60,531 bases of DNA from CAZVFX01 sp964626565 (GCA_964626565.1 CAZVFX010000029.1:1-60531); one strand, 5' to 3'; positions 1 through 8,407 are shown, counted from the stretch's first letter. The notes: generated by a model from the sequence alone, not told the origin. Made by a program: numbers and translations.

Positions 1-1914
1 CTAGGGTCCCTCACCTGCGGCAAGGGCGCCTGCCTTCACACCGTGCCTGCATGCGTCGACGGAATCAGCCAGCCCTGCGACCCCATGGCGGGTGTTGAAC
101 TCGAAGAATGTGATTCAGTTGACAACGACTGTGACGGGTTGGTGGACGAGGATCTGGGGTGGTCACAATGCGGGCTGGGCGCTTGTTTTCACGTGGTGGA
201 CAATTGCGTTGGTGGCATTCCCCAGAATTGCGATCCGGCGGCAGGTGTTGAGTTGGAAGAATGCGACGGCATCGACAACGATTGCAACGGCGCAGTGGAT
301 GAGGGCCTGGGGACCACCACGTGTGGGCTGGGCACTTGCGCACATTCAGTTCAGAACTGCGTGGGCGGCCAGACTCAGTATTGCGACCCGGAACAAGGTC
401 TGTCCCCCGAAACCTGCGACGGTTTGGACAACGATTGCAACGGTGAAGTGGACGATGGATTGGGCACGATTACATGTGGCCTGGGGGCATGCGAGCATGC
501 CGAAGAGTATTGCGTGGGAGGAAAGATACAAACTTGCAATCCGTTCGCAGGCGCGGCGTTCGAACAGTGCGACGGTCTGGACAACGACTGCGACGGTCTG
601 GCCGACGAAGACCTGGGTTTCAACTCGTGCGGCCTGGGCGAGTGTTTCCATTCTGTGTCCGCATGCGTCGACGGCCAAGCCCCGGCATGTGACCCCCTTG
701 AAGGTCTGTCCCCAGAAATCTGCGATGGAAAGGACAACGACTGTAACGGCCAGGTGGACGAAGAGCTAGGTGAGGTTTTCTGTGGCCTGGGCGAGTGCGC
801 GCATGCCGAGCCTGCGTGCGTGGGCGGAGTGACCGTTGAGTGCGATCCTTTTGAAGGTCTGTCCCCGGAGGCTTGTGACGGGCTTGACAACGACTGCGAC
901 GACGAAGTTGACGAAGAGCTGGGCGAATCCACTTGCGGCCTCGGTATCTGCGAACATTCCGAAGCCAACTGCATCGACGGGGTCCCCAACGAGTGCGATC
1001 CGTTGCTGGGCGAATTGGACGAGGTTTGCGACGGAGTGGACAACAACTGCGACGGGAGCGTCGATGAGGGGTTTGAAGATAACGACGGTGACCAGTTGGC
1101 CGACTGTGTCGACCCGGACGATGACAACGACAACGACCTCGACGAAACCGACTGCGCTCCTTTCGACCCGGATGTGAATCACGATGCGGATGAAATCTGC
1201 TTCGATGGCGTGGACAACGACTGCGATGGCGGAACCGATACCGGCGAGGCTTGCGCAGGGGTCTCGTGCTCGGCTCTGCACTCGGACTATCCGGAGTTGG
1301 CCAGTGGTGCTTATTCGTTGGACCCCGACGGAGACGGCGGAGCCGATCCGTTCCTGGCCTGGTGCGAGATGATCGCGGACGGCGGCGGCTGGACCCTGGT
1401 TCTGAAGGCCGATGGTGAAACGGTGCTCTGGTGGGGAGCCGGCTACTGGTCTGATACTGCACTTCTCAACGAAGACGACCTCAACGTAGACGCGGGCAAC
1501 GCCAAGTTTGAGGCGTTCCTGAAAGTGAAGGTAACCGAAATGCGCGGATGCCTGGATGATCACTGCTTCAAGAAGTCATTCGGAGGCACCCAAACAGCCC
1601 GGGAGATATTCGCGGCCGGGGCCCAGGTTGTGGGCGGGCATCCGGGGTTCGGGTCCGGCGACAAATGGTCCACCCAGCCCAACTGCAAACATTATGGAGT
1701 CAATACGGCCCAGGAGTATCAGCACGCCAGATTCGGCTACACCGCCAACCAGGAGAACAACTGTTCGAGTAACGACACGGCCATCGGGTTCGGCATCGGC
1801 AATACCGGGTACCCCGAAGAGTATCGTCATGGAGCGGGCTACATGTGCATCTCGTCAAACTGCAGCAAAGGTAACGTCAACACGGGCGGCGACGGGTTCC
1901 TGTGGGTTAGGTAG
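1..1914 (+). CDS. MopE-type repeat protein with C-terminal fibrinogen-like domain (5' end outside window)
   Basis: The reading frame is open from base 1 and the codons before the first internal start (GTG at 43) already encode the repeat pattern (LGSLTCGKGAC), so the true start lies upstream of the window. About eight units of 51-52 residues follow, each with a CDGxDNDCDGxVDE core and a CGLGxCxH segment, the pattern of MopE-like copper/calcium-binding surface proteins. From about base 1260 the repeat gives way to a SCxxL..YPxxxSGxYxLDPDGDG..PFxxWC segment ending GAGYMC..GFLWVR, which resembles the fibrinogen/ficolin-like C-terminal domain. It is probably secreted and surface exposed, binding metal through the acidic repeats and perhaps glycan or protein through the C-domain. 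Target unknown. Three GLSPE stretches are encoded by the dispersed AGGTCTGTCCCC 12-mer. Confidence 0.8.
   Translation, partial: LGSLTCGKGACLHTVPACVDGISQPCDPMAGVELEECDSVDNDCDGLVDEDLGWSQCGLGACFHVVDNCVGGIPQNCDPAAGVELEECDGIDNDCNGAVDEGLGTTTCGLGTCAHSVQNCVGGQTQYCDPEQGLSPETCDGLDNDCNGEVDDGLGTITCGLGACEHAEEYCVGGKIQTCNPFAGAAFEQCDGLDNDCDGLADEDLGFNSCGLGECFHSVSACVDGQAPACDPLEGLSPEICDGKDNDCNGQVDEELGEVFCGLGECAHAEPACVGGVTVECDPFEGLSPEACDGLDNDCDDEVDEELGESTCGLGICEHSEANCIDGVPNECDPLLGELDEVCDGVDNNCDGSVDEGFEDNDGDQLADCVDPDDDNDNDLDETDCAPFDPDVNHDADEICFDGVDNDCDGGTDTGEACAGVSCSALHSDYPELASGAYSLDPDGDGGADPFLAWCEMIADGGGWTLVLKADGETVLWWGAGYWSDTALLNEDDLNVDAGNAKFEAFLKVKVTEMRGCLDDHCFKKSFGGTQTAREIFAAGAQVVGGHPGFGSGDKWSTQPNCKHYGVNTAQEYQHARFGYTANQENNCSSNDTAIGFGIGNTGYPEEYRHGAGYMCISSNCSKGNVNTGGDGFLWVR
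396..407 (+). repeat. Dispersed 12-mer AGGTCTGTCCCC
   Basis: Exact copy inside the MopE-type gene, read as GLSPE. The same peptide recurs at two more repeat units, so protein-level duplication could explain these three copies. Confidence 0.7.
702..713 (+). repeat. Dispersed 12-mer AGGTCTGTCCCC
   Basis: Second exact copy in the MopE-type gene, read as GLSPE. Confidence 0.7.
855..866 (+). repeat. Dispersed 12-mer AGGTCTGTCCCC
   Basis: Third exact copy in the MopE-type gene, read as GLSPE. Confidence 0.7.
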
Positions 1915-1965
1915 TAGGGGCTCCCCGGAAGGAAATCCCCAACCAGAAAGGGCAGTCCGCAAGTT

Positions 1966-2109
1966 GAGGTCTGTCCCCATCCGCCTCTCGTCTGCCACCC
2001 GTCTTCAAATCCCGAGGTCTGTCCCCATCCGTCTCTCGTCTGCCACCCGTCTTCAAATCCCGAGGTCTGTCCCCATCCGTCTTTCGCCTGTCACTGGGTC
2101 CCAAATCTC
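1966..2109 (+). repeat. 48-bp x3 head-to-tail tandem array carrying the 12-mer
   Basis: Three contiguous 48-bp units at 1966-2013, 2014-2061 and 2062-2109. Each starts GAGGTCTGTCCCCATCCG. Units 1 and 2 differ at one position in what follows; unit 3 is diverged in its second half. There are no spacers, so this is not a CRISPR. It begins 52 bp after the MopE-type stop codon and about 330 bp before a RAYT-like gene, the arrangement expected for REP-type sequences and their transposase. This is the only place in the window where the 12-mer is tandem. Confidence 0.9.
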
Positions 2110-2442
2110 TAGTTTCGTCACCTGAGCCGGCAGAGGGGCGCGCCGGATTTCTGGTGAGCCGAACGGGCAAACTCCCGTCGCCAATCGGCCCAACGCCTAC
2201 ACCGGGTCTCGGTTTCCCTCGACAACGGTGTTGCTTCTCTTCAACGTGCCTTCGGGCATGTTTCATCGTAGCGTCTTGCCGGTGCAAATGTCTGTCTCGA
2301 CGATCTTCGCTCGTTTGCCTGGGTCATCTTCCAAAAAAAAACGAAAAAAAATGGCCATCTCCTGCGCGAAACCCTGATATATATACTGAACGGATCAAAT
2401 CAGAAGCAAAACTCACGACCAAAGCGAAAGAGGTGGTAGCGT
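2110..2442. other. Non-coding stretch with nested inverted repeats and an AT-rich patch
   Basis: I see no convincing gene here. CCGGC at 2127-2131 pairs with GCCGG at 2142-2146. A nested stem is formed by GCCGA 2158-2162 with TCGGC 2185-2189 and, inside it, ACGGG 2163-2167 with CCCGT 2174-2178 around a 6-nt loop. From 2332 to 2390 the sequence becomes A-rich (two runs of eight or more A) and contains ATATATACT, unlike the GC-rich surroundings. It separates the 48-bp array from the RAYT-like gene and probably belongs to the same element. Confidence 0.6.
2375..2383 (+). promoter_or_regulatory. Possible extended -10 promoter for the RAYT-like gene
   Basis: TGATATATA matches the TGnTATAAT extended -10 form in an AT-rich patch 60 bp upstream of the start codon at 2443. 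No good -35 box is visible. Confidence 0.3.
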
Positions 2443-3282
2443 ATGCCTACTCTAGCAAGAAAGGATGTTCTCCCCGAGGGGTCAGTATTCTCCTCCCAGT
2501 TCGAGACTATCAACAACGAGCCCTTCTTTGCCTCCGGCAGGCGCAAGCGCCTGGTTCTCGACACTCTGGAGAAGTCCCGGAACAAAGCTGAAGGGCAAGT
2601 AATTCAGATGGGTCTGTTGGTATTGGATGAGCGTTACATTGCTGTGCTTGGCCTCTTGGGCGAACCGGGGTTCTACTCCAAATGGATGCAGTCCGCTCAC
2701 ACCTCACTGGCCGGAAACATCAATCGGCAGGAGAAGCGCAAGGGGCACCTGGGTTCCCGTCGCCCCAGCACACATCCGGTCGGTGACGAGGAATGTCTAA
2801 AAAGGCTCCTATTTGCCACCGACTACTTGCCGGTATACGTGGGCCTGGTGGACTCGCCGGAGCAATTCAGGGACTCGACTTACCAATACTACGCTCGAGG
2901 AAAGAAGATGCCATCGACGGACGCCATTACCCGGCCACCATTCTACCAGGCCTTGGGAACCACGGATGAGGAGCGCCAGAGAGCTTACCGCAAGTTGGGA
3001 CGCCAGTACTACAGGCAAGGACTTCTGAACGATTACATGAGGGCGTTGCTCGTCGACCGGCCCCTGGGTAGTGAGAAGTACCGGAGGGAACGCAGCAGGT
3101 ACCTCAACGAGGTTTCACGGAGGGAACGGCTGAAGCGCGCCGGTGGCAGAGCGCTGGAGGCAATCGGTTGGTACGCCTTCTGTCCCACCGCTTATCGGGT
3201 GAGCAACATGTATAAGGCCCTCGGAGCCTTGGTGATGGAGGTGGTCGCTCCTGGCCCCGACCCTCCTCGTCCGCTCAAGTAG
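2443..3282 (+). CDS. Degenerate REP-associated (Y1/IS200-like) transposase homologue, catalytic residues lost
   Basis: 279 aa. ATG 2443 is preceded by AGGTGG (2431-2436). The overall pattern follows the REP-associated tyrosine transposases: FFASGRRKRLVLDTLE near residue 30, a strand at 57-70 where the family has LMPNHVH, then GHLGSRR near 101, LLFATDYLPVYVGLV at 122-136 where the family has LLRYIHLNPVRAGLV, and SPEQFRDSTYQYY at 138-150 where it has PEDYRWSSYRAY. In this by-eye alignment the two HUH histidines become Tyr65 and Ala67 and the catalytic Tyr becomes Ala125, so strand cleavage should be impossible. The frame is nonetheless intact, with a basic C-terminal extension (165-279). It is flanked by 12-mer copies on both sides (array at 1966-2109, near-copy at 3321). 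Either a decaying remnant or a protein retained for DNA binding. The alignment is from memory. Confidence 0.65.
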   Translation: MPTLARKDVLPEGSVFSSQFETINNEPFFASGRRKRLVLDTLEKSRNKAEGQVIQMGLLVLDERYIAVLGLLGEPGFYSKWMQSAHTSLAGNINRQEKRKGHLGSRRPSTHPVGDEECLKRLLFATDYLPVYVGLVDSPEQFRDSTYQYYARGKKMPSTDAITRPPFYQALGTTDEERQRAYRKLGRQYYRQGLLNDYMRALLVDRPLGSEKYRRERSRYLNEVSRRERLKRAGGRALEAIGWYAFCPTAYRVSNMYKALGALVMEVVAPGPDPPRPLK

Positions 3283-3320
3283 TGCAGGCCCACGAATCTC
3301 ATTTCGGCATTCCTGGGGAA

Positions 3321-3332
3321 AGGTCTGTCCTC
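3321..3332 (+). repeat. Near-copy of the dispersed 12-mer
   Basis: AGGTCTGTCCTC followed by AT, one mismatch from the consensus, 39 bp after the RAYT-like stop codon. Confidence 0.6.
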
Positions 3333-3398
3333 ATTTGAAGCAGCTAGAGATGCGTCTGTCGGGCTGTGTTCGCAGCGGGCGTCTTCCTGGCGCGGTCT

Positions 3399-5129
3399 CT
3401 ACTCCGCCAGCACGATGTCCAGGGCCCAGGAATCGAGTGTGCCGGTGTCCTGTGCGTAGGTGTCCACGACCTTCAGAGTCCACGCGCCGGCGACCAGCTT
3501 GCCGTTGAATTCGTCGAGAACCAGTGTTTCGTTGAGGTTGGCGGTCATGCCGCCCGACCTGTCCCACAGCGTAACTTCGGTGCCGTCGTGCTCCAGGGTA
3601 ACCATCAGGTCGCCCACGTAGGAGTGGGTGATGCGCAATTCCACGGTCACTCGGATCGCTCCAGCCTCGTCGGGCACGTCGATGACGCTGGTGATTCCGG
3701 CCGCGTCGTTGTCGGGGATGGCCGTCACGTCGGTGCTCTCGTACCGCTTCGCTTCTCCTTCCACCGGAACATCAGGTCCACACAGGGAACCAGCGGGCGA
3801 AAAACAGTTGCTCTGTGCGCCGCATACTCCGAAAGTGGAATCCCCCACCCGTCTCCTGATCGCCTCCAGCATGTCCTTCCACGAAACGTTGTAATTGTGG
3901 GAAAGCGCCCACTCCAACTTGGCCATGAACGGCCCTGCGAAGTCGTTGGCGCCCACAGAAACCTCGATAACACTGGAGACGATGTCCAGTTTGTCCCAGC
4001 CGCTCTTGCCGGCGAGGACCGGCGCCACGTAATATTCGTAGCCCAGGCAGCCGCCGTAGATGAAAATCTGGTAAAAATCGGGATAGTCGGGCTTGGCCCA
4101 ATAGTCGCTGGACCCCATCATACTGTGGCCGTCATAGACAATAATCTCGTGTTCGGTGACCGCCCGTTCGAAGTTGGAGTAGTGGGCGTGGTCGGACAGT
4201 CCCGCGAAATCTTTGGGTGAGTACAGGTCTATTTCGTTGTCGATGCCGTTGATCTTCTTGGTGAACCGGCGGCCAACCGGCGGGTTGTCCACTTCGTCGT
4301 AGTCCGCTTCAAGCAACGACTCGGCCATGCGCTTGAATCCCCACATACCGTAGTCGGTTTCGATGTCTCCGTCGCCGATTTTGCCGAACATCACCACGGT
4401 GGTGATCTTGCCGTCTTCCACCAGCATGTCGTACTCAGGATAGGTCACTTTCTGTGCGGGCAGCATCTTCGAAACGGTGATGAGCATGTCCTGGACCTGC
4501 TCCTGGTCGCAGCCGTTCCTGTCCGGGTTCCACATGTACCAGTAGATGGACTGGCTCAAGTGCATGTGGTCGTCCGGGTCCGCGCATTTGTCTCCGACGT
4601 CGGCCATGATGCCGAACGGTTTCTTAGGCACCCGGGCCATGTACTGTTTCCCGTCTTCGGCACCGGCCACTGCGGAATGCAACAGCACTGCGTTGATACT
4701 GCGGATCCTGAAGTGGGTGAGTTTCTCCGAAGGTATGCTCTGCTCGCTTACTTCGGCTGCCGTGAGCCATTCCCCTTCAATACGCCATTCCACCCTTTCA
4801 TCGGAAGAAGCATCCTCAGCCAGCGATTCCAGGTAGAAATCGCCACGTTTTCTGAGGTACGTCAGCGCGTACTGGCCCAGCACGGCCGGTGCGTCCCCAA
4901 TCTTGTACGCCGGGGCTTCCACGTCGGCCTCGATGTCTACCTCAACCTCGATGCCGTCGGGATTAATGTACTCGGTATCTTCCTTGGAGTAGTTGCTCAG
5001 GTCGTCCAGAAACGGGTTCGATCCGAAATCCGGCTTTTCAGCGGCCTTCTCGGCGCAACCGACTGCCAGGAGTGTGGCGATCATTATGGAAACGAGTCCG
5101 ATGACACGATACGTTTTGAAACCCTCCAT
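3399..5129 (-). CDS. Lipoprotein with possible caspase-like centre and C-terminal P-domain
   Basis: 576 aa. The N-terminus is a lipoprotein signal with lipobox LAVGC (Cys25). Residues about 465-576 match the proprotein-convertase P-domain pattern: initial AIPDND, then ITHSYVGDLMVTLEHDGTEV, and near the end GAWTLKVVD followed by GTLDSWAL. The central region has IIVYDGHSMMG (His335) followed about 26 residues later by FIYGGCLGYEYY (Cys361), the spacing and local pattern of a clan CD (caspase/gingipain-fold) His-Cys dyad. That assignment is my inference. P-domains usually accompany secreted proteases, which supports a peptidase reading. Probably anchored to a membrane and facing the periplasm or surface. 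It is divergent from the gene at 5249. Confidence 0.6.
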   Translation of the reverse strand: MEGFKTYRVIGLVSIMIATLLAVGCAEKAAEKPDFGSNPFLDDLSNYSKEDTEYINPDGIEVEVDIEADVEAPAYKIGDAPAVLGQYALTYLRKRGDFYLESLAEDASSDERVEWRIEGEWLTAAEVSEQSIPSEKLTHFRIRSINAVLLHSAVAGAEDGKQYMARVPKKPFGIMADVGDKCADPDDHMHLSQSIYWYMWNPDRNGCDQEQVQDMLITVSKMLPAQKVTYPEYDMLVEDGKITTVVMFGKIGDGDIETDYGMWGFKRMAESLLEADYDEVDNPPVGRRFTKKINGIDNEIDLYSPKDFAGLSDHAHYSNFERAVTEHEIIVYDGHSMMGSSDYWAKPDYPDFYQIFIYGGCLGYEYYVAPVLAGKSGWDKLDIVSSVIEVSVGANDFAGPFMAKLEWALSHNYNVSWKDMLEAIRRRVGDSTFGVCGAQSNCFSPAGSLCGPDVPVEGEAKRYESTDVTAIPDNDAAGITSVIDVPDEAGAIRVTVELRITHSYVGDLMVTLEHDGTEVTLWDRSGGMTANLNETLVLDEFNGKLVAGAWTLKVVDTYAQDTGTLDSWALDIVLAE

Positions 5130-5163
5130 CTGCCAAGTTCCGGCGCATCATACATACGCGTGA

Positions 5164-5185
5164 CCAAGTGCGCAAGCGCGCTTGG
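5164..5185. repeat. 22-bp inverted repeat in a divergent intergenic region
   Basis: CCAAGTGCGC (5164-5173) and GCGCGCTTGG (5176-5185) are inverted copies with one mismatch around a 2-nt centre. It lies between the divergent genes at 5129 and 5249, where an operator would be expected. No regulator is visible nearby. Confidence 0.35.
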
Positions 5186-5202
5186 GAAAAAAGAACCTCC
5201 CG

Positions 5203-5231
5203 TTGACAGGGGGAGGGTGGCGGGATACAAC
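5203..5231 (+). promoter_or_regulatory. Candidate sigma-70 promoter
   Basis: TTGACA (5203-5208), a 17-bp spacer and TACAAC (5226-5231). The predicted transcript start near 5238 falls on the AGGAGG ribosome site (5238-5243), leaving almost no leader, which lowers confidence. Confidence 0.3.
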
Positions 5232-5248
5232 GTTTCCAGGAGGATGAG

Positions 5249-7531
5249 ATGAAGAGTGCGACGGCTGTGATTAGTTGTCTGTTCTGGCTTACTGCCTGTG
5301 GAAATGGAACGGGCTCAGGGAAAGACTCGGCCGTCTCTGAACTGCCGGATTCCGGCGCCTTGGAGATTTCCGCCGAAGCGATAGGGACAGACCTCACCTT
5401 CAACGACGCACTTCCTGAAGCAACAGAGACCGGCGGGGGGGATCTGACGCCGGAGGTTGTCGTCAATTTCTCGGTGGGGACAGACCTCGATTTGCACCAG
5501 GTGCGACAACTGGAGTCAGGCTACGAGTTGCCTGCACAGTTTTACACTGCGCTGGAAGAGATGGAACTGCCGCTGGACAAGCTCACCTTCTCCGATTTCG
5601 GGCTTACTTTCGACTGGGACAAGACCCGGCTGCACTGGACCGACATAATCCGTCACCAGGGCCACCTGGCGCCCTCTTTTGCGTACATGGTCATTGAGGA
5701 CGTGGAGGCTGCGACCGCGCTTCCCGACGACGAATTCCCGTTGCGTGAATTGCTCGTCTCACAATTTACCTATGGAGCCAGGGAGGACTTTGTTGTCAGC
5801 CGGTACGATCGGGAGGCGCAGGCGGATGTGGACGCTCCTCTGCTGGAGGCGTTGCGCAAGTTCTATGAATACCCGATTCCGGAGGGTCATCCTTCACCTC
5901 CCACCGCTTCTTTCGACACTCTGGTTCCCGGGCTCACCGGTAAGCTGGCCCTGATCCCACTGGCTACTCGTGTAGCTCTGGCCCAGGCGATTCTCGGCCT
6001 GCTGGAGGCCGCGTCGCTGCGCGAGCAGGCTTTGCTGGGCAACGACTTGATGACGCTGGACGAGTGGGGAGAGTTGCATGCCGGCCTGCTCGGCGGCAAT
6101 ACCGTGTACACAACACAAGTGGTGGAGCAAGCGCACCCTGCATTGGATTTCGAGGCCATGGCCCGGGCCGGGCAGATGGCGGCCAGGGCCACTGAGTCGT
6201 TGCGCCTGGCCCTTGACCAGACAGACGGCATCGACGGTGTCTACCTGGAGGTGGCCGGGCACCTCGGCAAGATAGTGGTGGACCTCGAGGATAGGGACAG
6301 TACCTGGATGATGGGCCCTACCTTTCTGCTGGTGGACCACGGCGGCAACGACACCTACCTCAACGCGGTGGCTACCAACACATCGATCTACAATCCGATT
6401 TCGGTGGTTCTCGACTTGGCCGGCAGCGACCAATACCGTCTGTCCAAGGATTGGGAGTTGGGCCAGGCCGCATTGCTGGGCCCTCGTCTGCCCAGCCAGG
6501 GTGCGGGCATTTGCGGCGTCGCGCTGCTGGACGACGCGGCGGGCGATGATTCCTATCGTTGCCCGGTCAACTGCCAGGGGTACGGTGCGTTTGGGGTCGG
6601 CGCCGTGGTGGACCACGGTGGCGACGACGTTTACATCGGGTACGACCTCAGCCAGGGGTCGGCCCAGATGGGATTCGGCTTGCTGCTCGACCTCGGGGAA
6701 GGAGAGGACGAGTACGAGACGCTTCAGAACAGCCAGGGCTATGGGGGCCCCCGGGGGATAGGCTGGCTCATAGACGACGGCGGCAACGATTCCTACCTGG
6801 CCCGCAAAGACCCCATCGTCTTTGATTGGGCCGGGGAGGGAACCAATTTCTCCGGTTCACAAGGATTCTCTTTCGGATTTCGGGGCGGACCCTATCTTTC
6901 GGGGGGCTTAGGCGCGCTTTTCGACCTCGGCGGTGACGATTACTTTCAGTGTGCAGTGATGTGCCAGGGCTTCGGCTACTTTTTCGGCACCGGACTCTTC
7001 TACGACGGCCAGGGCAATGACGTGCATCTGCTGACCCATAAGTACGGCATCGGCGCGGCAACCCACCAATCAGTGGGGCTCTACATCGACGGCGGCGGCG
7101 AGGACAGCTACACCAACAACGGCGACGACGAGTCCATCGGGCTCGGCTACGACCACGGCGTGGCCTTCCACATCGACCGGGGCGCAGAAGACGATCAGTA
7201 CACGGTGGAGAACATCGGCAACCACGTTATAGGTTACGCCCGCCATCCTTCCATGGGAGTGCTCATCAATGAAGGCGGCGACGACACGTACTTTGTACCC
7301 GGTGAGGGGCAGCGTTCCTTCGGTCGCAGCGAGGTGGACTCCGGCGATCGGGATGGCCCGGGCAAGGGGATCGTTACTCTGGGCCTGTTCCTGGACTTGG
7401 GGGGCGCCGGCGATGTTTACGAGACGGCCCGGGAAGAGGTGCAGAACAACAACACATGGCGCCAGACAGAGCCTATGGGCGGGGATTGGGTGCCGGAGTT
7501 GGATTTTGCTATGGGAGTCGATACGGAATGA
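5249..7531 (+). CDS. GGxDxY-repeat beta-solenoid lipoprotein
   Basis: 760 aa. ATG 5249 follows AGGAGG (5238-5243). Lipoprotein signal with LTAC (Cys17). Residues about 70-350 form an alpha-rich globular region I cannot assign. From about residue 363 to 700 the chain is built of 20-30 residue repeats of the type HGGNDTY, LAGSDQY, AAGDDSY, HGGDDVY, separated by QGxGxxxGxGxLxDxGG turns. The pattern predicts a parallel beta-solenoid with aspartates lining a possible calcium site, though it is not the canonical RTX nonapeptide. Two 12-mer copies (5383, 5476) sit in the N-terminal part and both read GTDL. The stop codon TGA abuts the stop of purU on the other strand (TGATCA). Confidence 0.65.
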   Translation: MKSATAVISCLFWLTACGNGTGSGKDSAVSELPDSGALEISAEAIGTDLTFNDALPEATETGGGDLTPEVVVNFSVGTDLDLHQVRQLESGYELPAQFYTALEEMELPLDKLTFSDFGLTFDWDKTRLHWTDIIRHQGHLAPSFAYMVIEDVEAATALPDDEFPLRELLVSQFTYGAREDFVVSRYDREAQADVDAPLLEALRKFYEYPIPEGHPSPPTASFDTLVPGLTGKLALIPLATRVALAQAILGLLEAASLREQALLGNDLMTLDEWGELHAGLLGGNTVYTTQVVEQAHPALDFEAMARAGQMAARATESLRLALDQTDGIDGVYLEVAGHLGKIVVDLEDRDSTWMMGPTFLLVDHGGNDTYLNAVATNTSIYNPISVVLDLAGSDQYRLSKDWELGQAALLGPRLPSQGAGICGVALLDDAAGDDSYRCPVNCQGYGAFGVGAVVDHGGDDVYIGYDLSQGSAQMGFGLLLDLGEGEDEYETLQNSQGYGGPRGIGWLIDDGGNDSYLARKDPIVFDWAGEGTNFSGSQGFSFGFRGGPYLSGGLGALFDLGGDDYFQCAVMCQGFGYFFGTGLFYDGQGNDVHLLTHKYGIGAATHQSVGLYIDGGGEDSYTNNGDDESIGLGYDHGVAFHIDRGAEDDQYTVENIGNHVIGYARHPSMGVLINEGGDDTYFVPGEGQRSFGRSEVDSGDRDGPGKGIVTLGLFLDLGGAGDVYETAREEVQNNNTWRQTEPMGGDWVPELDFAMGVDTE
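5383..5394 (-). repeat. Near-copy of the dispersed 12-mer
   Basis: AGGGACAGACCT on the plus strand, one mismatch from GGGGACAGACCT. Encodes IGTDLT. Confidence 0.6.
5476..5487 (-). repeat. Dispersed 12-mer, inverted orientation
   Basis: Exact GGGGACAGACCT on the plus strand, encoding VGTDL, 93 bp from the previous near-copy. Confidence 0.7.
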
Positions 7532-8407
7532 TCAGTTGAGAATGACCGTCTTGTTTTCGTAAACCAGGATCTTTCGCTGCAGGTGCAGCCACAGCGCATT
7601 GCAAAGCACGCCTTTTTCGAGGTTTCTGCCTTTTCGCACCATCTCCCTAATTGAGTCTTTGTGGCTGACGCGCATGATATCCTGGTCGATAATGGGGCCG
7701 CCGTCCAGGTCGGCCGTTACGTAGTGGCTGGTGGCGCCGATGATTTTCACCCCTCTGGAATATGCCTGGTGGTAAGGCCTGGCGCCAGGGAACGCGGGCA
7801 GAAACGAGTGGTGGATGTTGATCATCCGGTTTGGGAAGCGGCCCACAAAATCGGGGGTCAGCACCCTCATGTAGCGAGCCAGAACTACCAAGTCTATCCG
7901 GTGTTTCTCCAGCACTTCCAGGATTTGCGCTTCGTGGGCCTCGCGGTCATCGCCTTCGGCGGGAATGTGGTGGAATTCGATGCCGAACTCCCCGGCCACT
8001 TTTGCCGCCTGCGGGTGGTTGCTTATGATTACCGGAAACTCCACGTTCCATTCCCCCGCACGGTGTCGGGCCAGAACTTCGTACAGGCAGTGCTGCTGCT
8101 TGGACACCAGCACCGCCATGCGCTCCACCTGGTCGGAGAAGTGCAGCTGCCACTTCATATCGAACCGCTCTCCCATCGGCTCGAAAGCAGCGGCCAATGC
8201 GTCTCGGGGGATCGCGAATCCATCCAACTCCCACTCGATGCGCATGAAGAATGTGCTCGTGGTGAAGTCGACGTGTTGATCGAGATGGATGACGTTGCCG
8301 TTGTTGAGAGAAACCCACTGGGTCAGCGTGGCCACGATACCCCGCTGATCAGGGCAGGAAATCAGCAACACTGCAGACGTCGTTTCCAGCTTTTTCTTCT
8401 TGGCCAT
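7532..8407 (-). CDS. purU: Formyltetrahydrofolate deformylase
   Basis: 291 aa with the start at 8407, preceded by CGGAGTGG. The longer frame to 8455 adds 16 unsupported residues. PurU hydrolyses 10-formyl-THF to THF and formate in the cytoplasm, balancing the one-carbon pool. N-terminal ACT domain (about residues 12-90, CPDQRGIVATLT) and C-terminal formyltransferase-like domain. The catalytic triad is visible: Asn130 in IISNH, His199 in NIHHSFLP, Asp235 in ADLDGGP. Length is normal (E. coli about 280). It is the last gene of a minus-strand run, 52 bp after the selenoprotein, but its function does not obviously relate to the three envelope genes upstream. Confidence 0.93.
   Translation of the reverse strand: MAKKKKLETTSAVLLISCPDQRGIVATLTQWVSLNNGNVIHLDQHVDFTTSTFFMRIEWELDGFAIPRDALAAAFEPMGERFDMKWQLHFSDQVERMAVLVSKQQHCLYEVLARHRAGEWNVEFPVIISNHPQAAKVAGEFGIEFHHIPAEGDDREAHEAQILEVLEKHRIDLVVLARYMRVLTPDFVGRFPNRMINIHHSFLPAFPGARPYHQAYSRGVKIIGATSHYVTADLDGGPIIDQDIMRVSHKDSIREMVRKGRNLEKGVLCNALWLHLQRKILVYENKTVILN

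Noticed and set aside
396..866. The three GLSPE-encoding 12-mers as independent insertions.
   Set aside because: They sit at the same place in a protein repeat, so duplication of the repeat could produce them. The case for DNA-level conservation rests on the other copies.
1966..2109. CRISPR-like array.
   Set aside because: Units are head to tail with no spacers, and no cas gene is near.
1907..2287. 126-codon minus-strand frame with repeated GDRPRDLKTGGRR peptide.
   Set aside because: It is the translation of the 48-bp array (48 is a multiple of three), lacks a ribosome site and has no partner.
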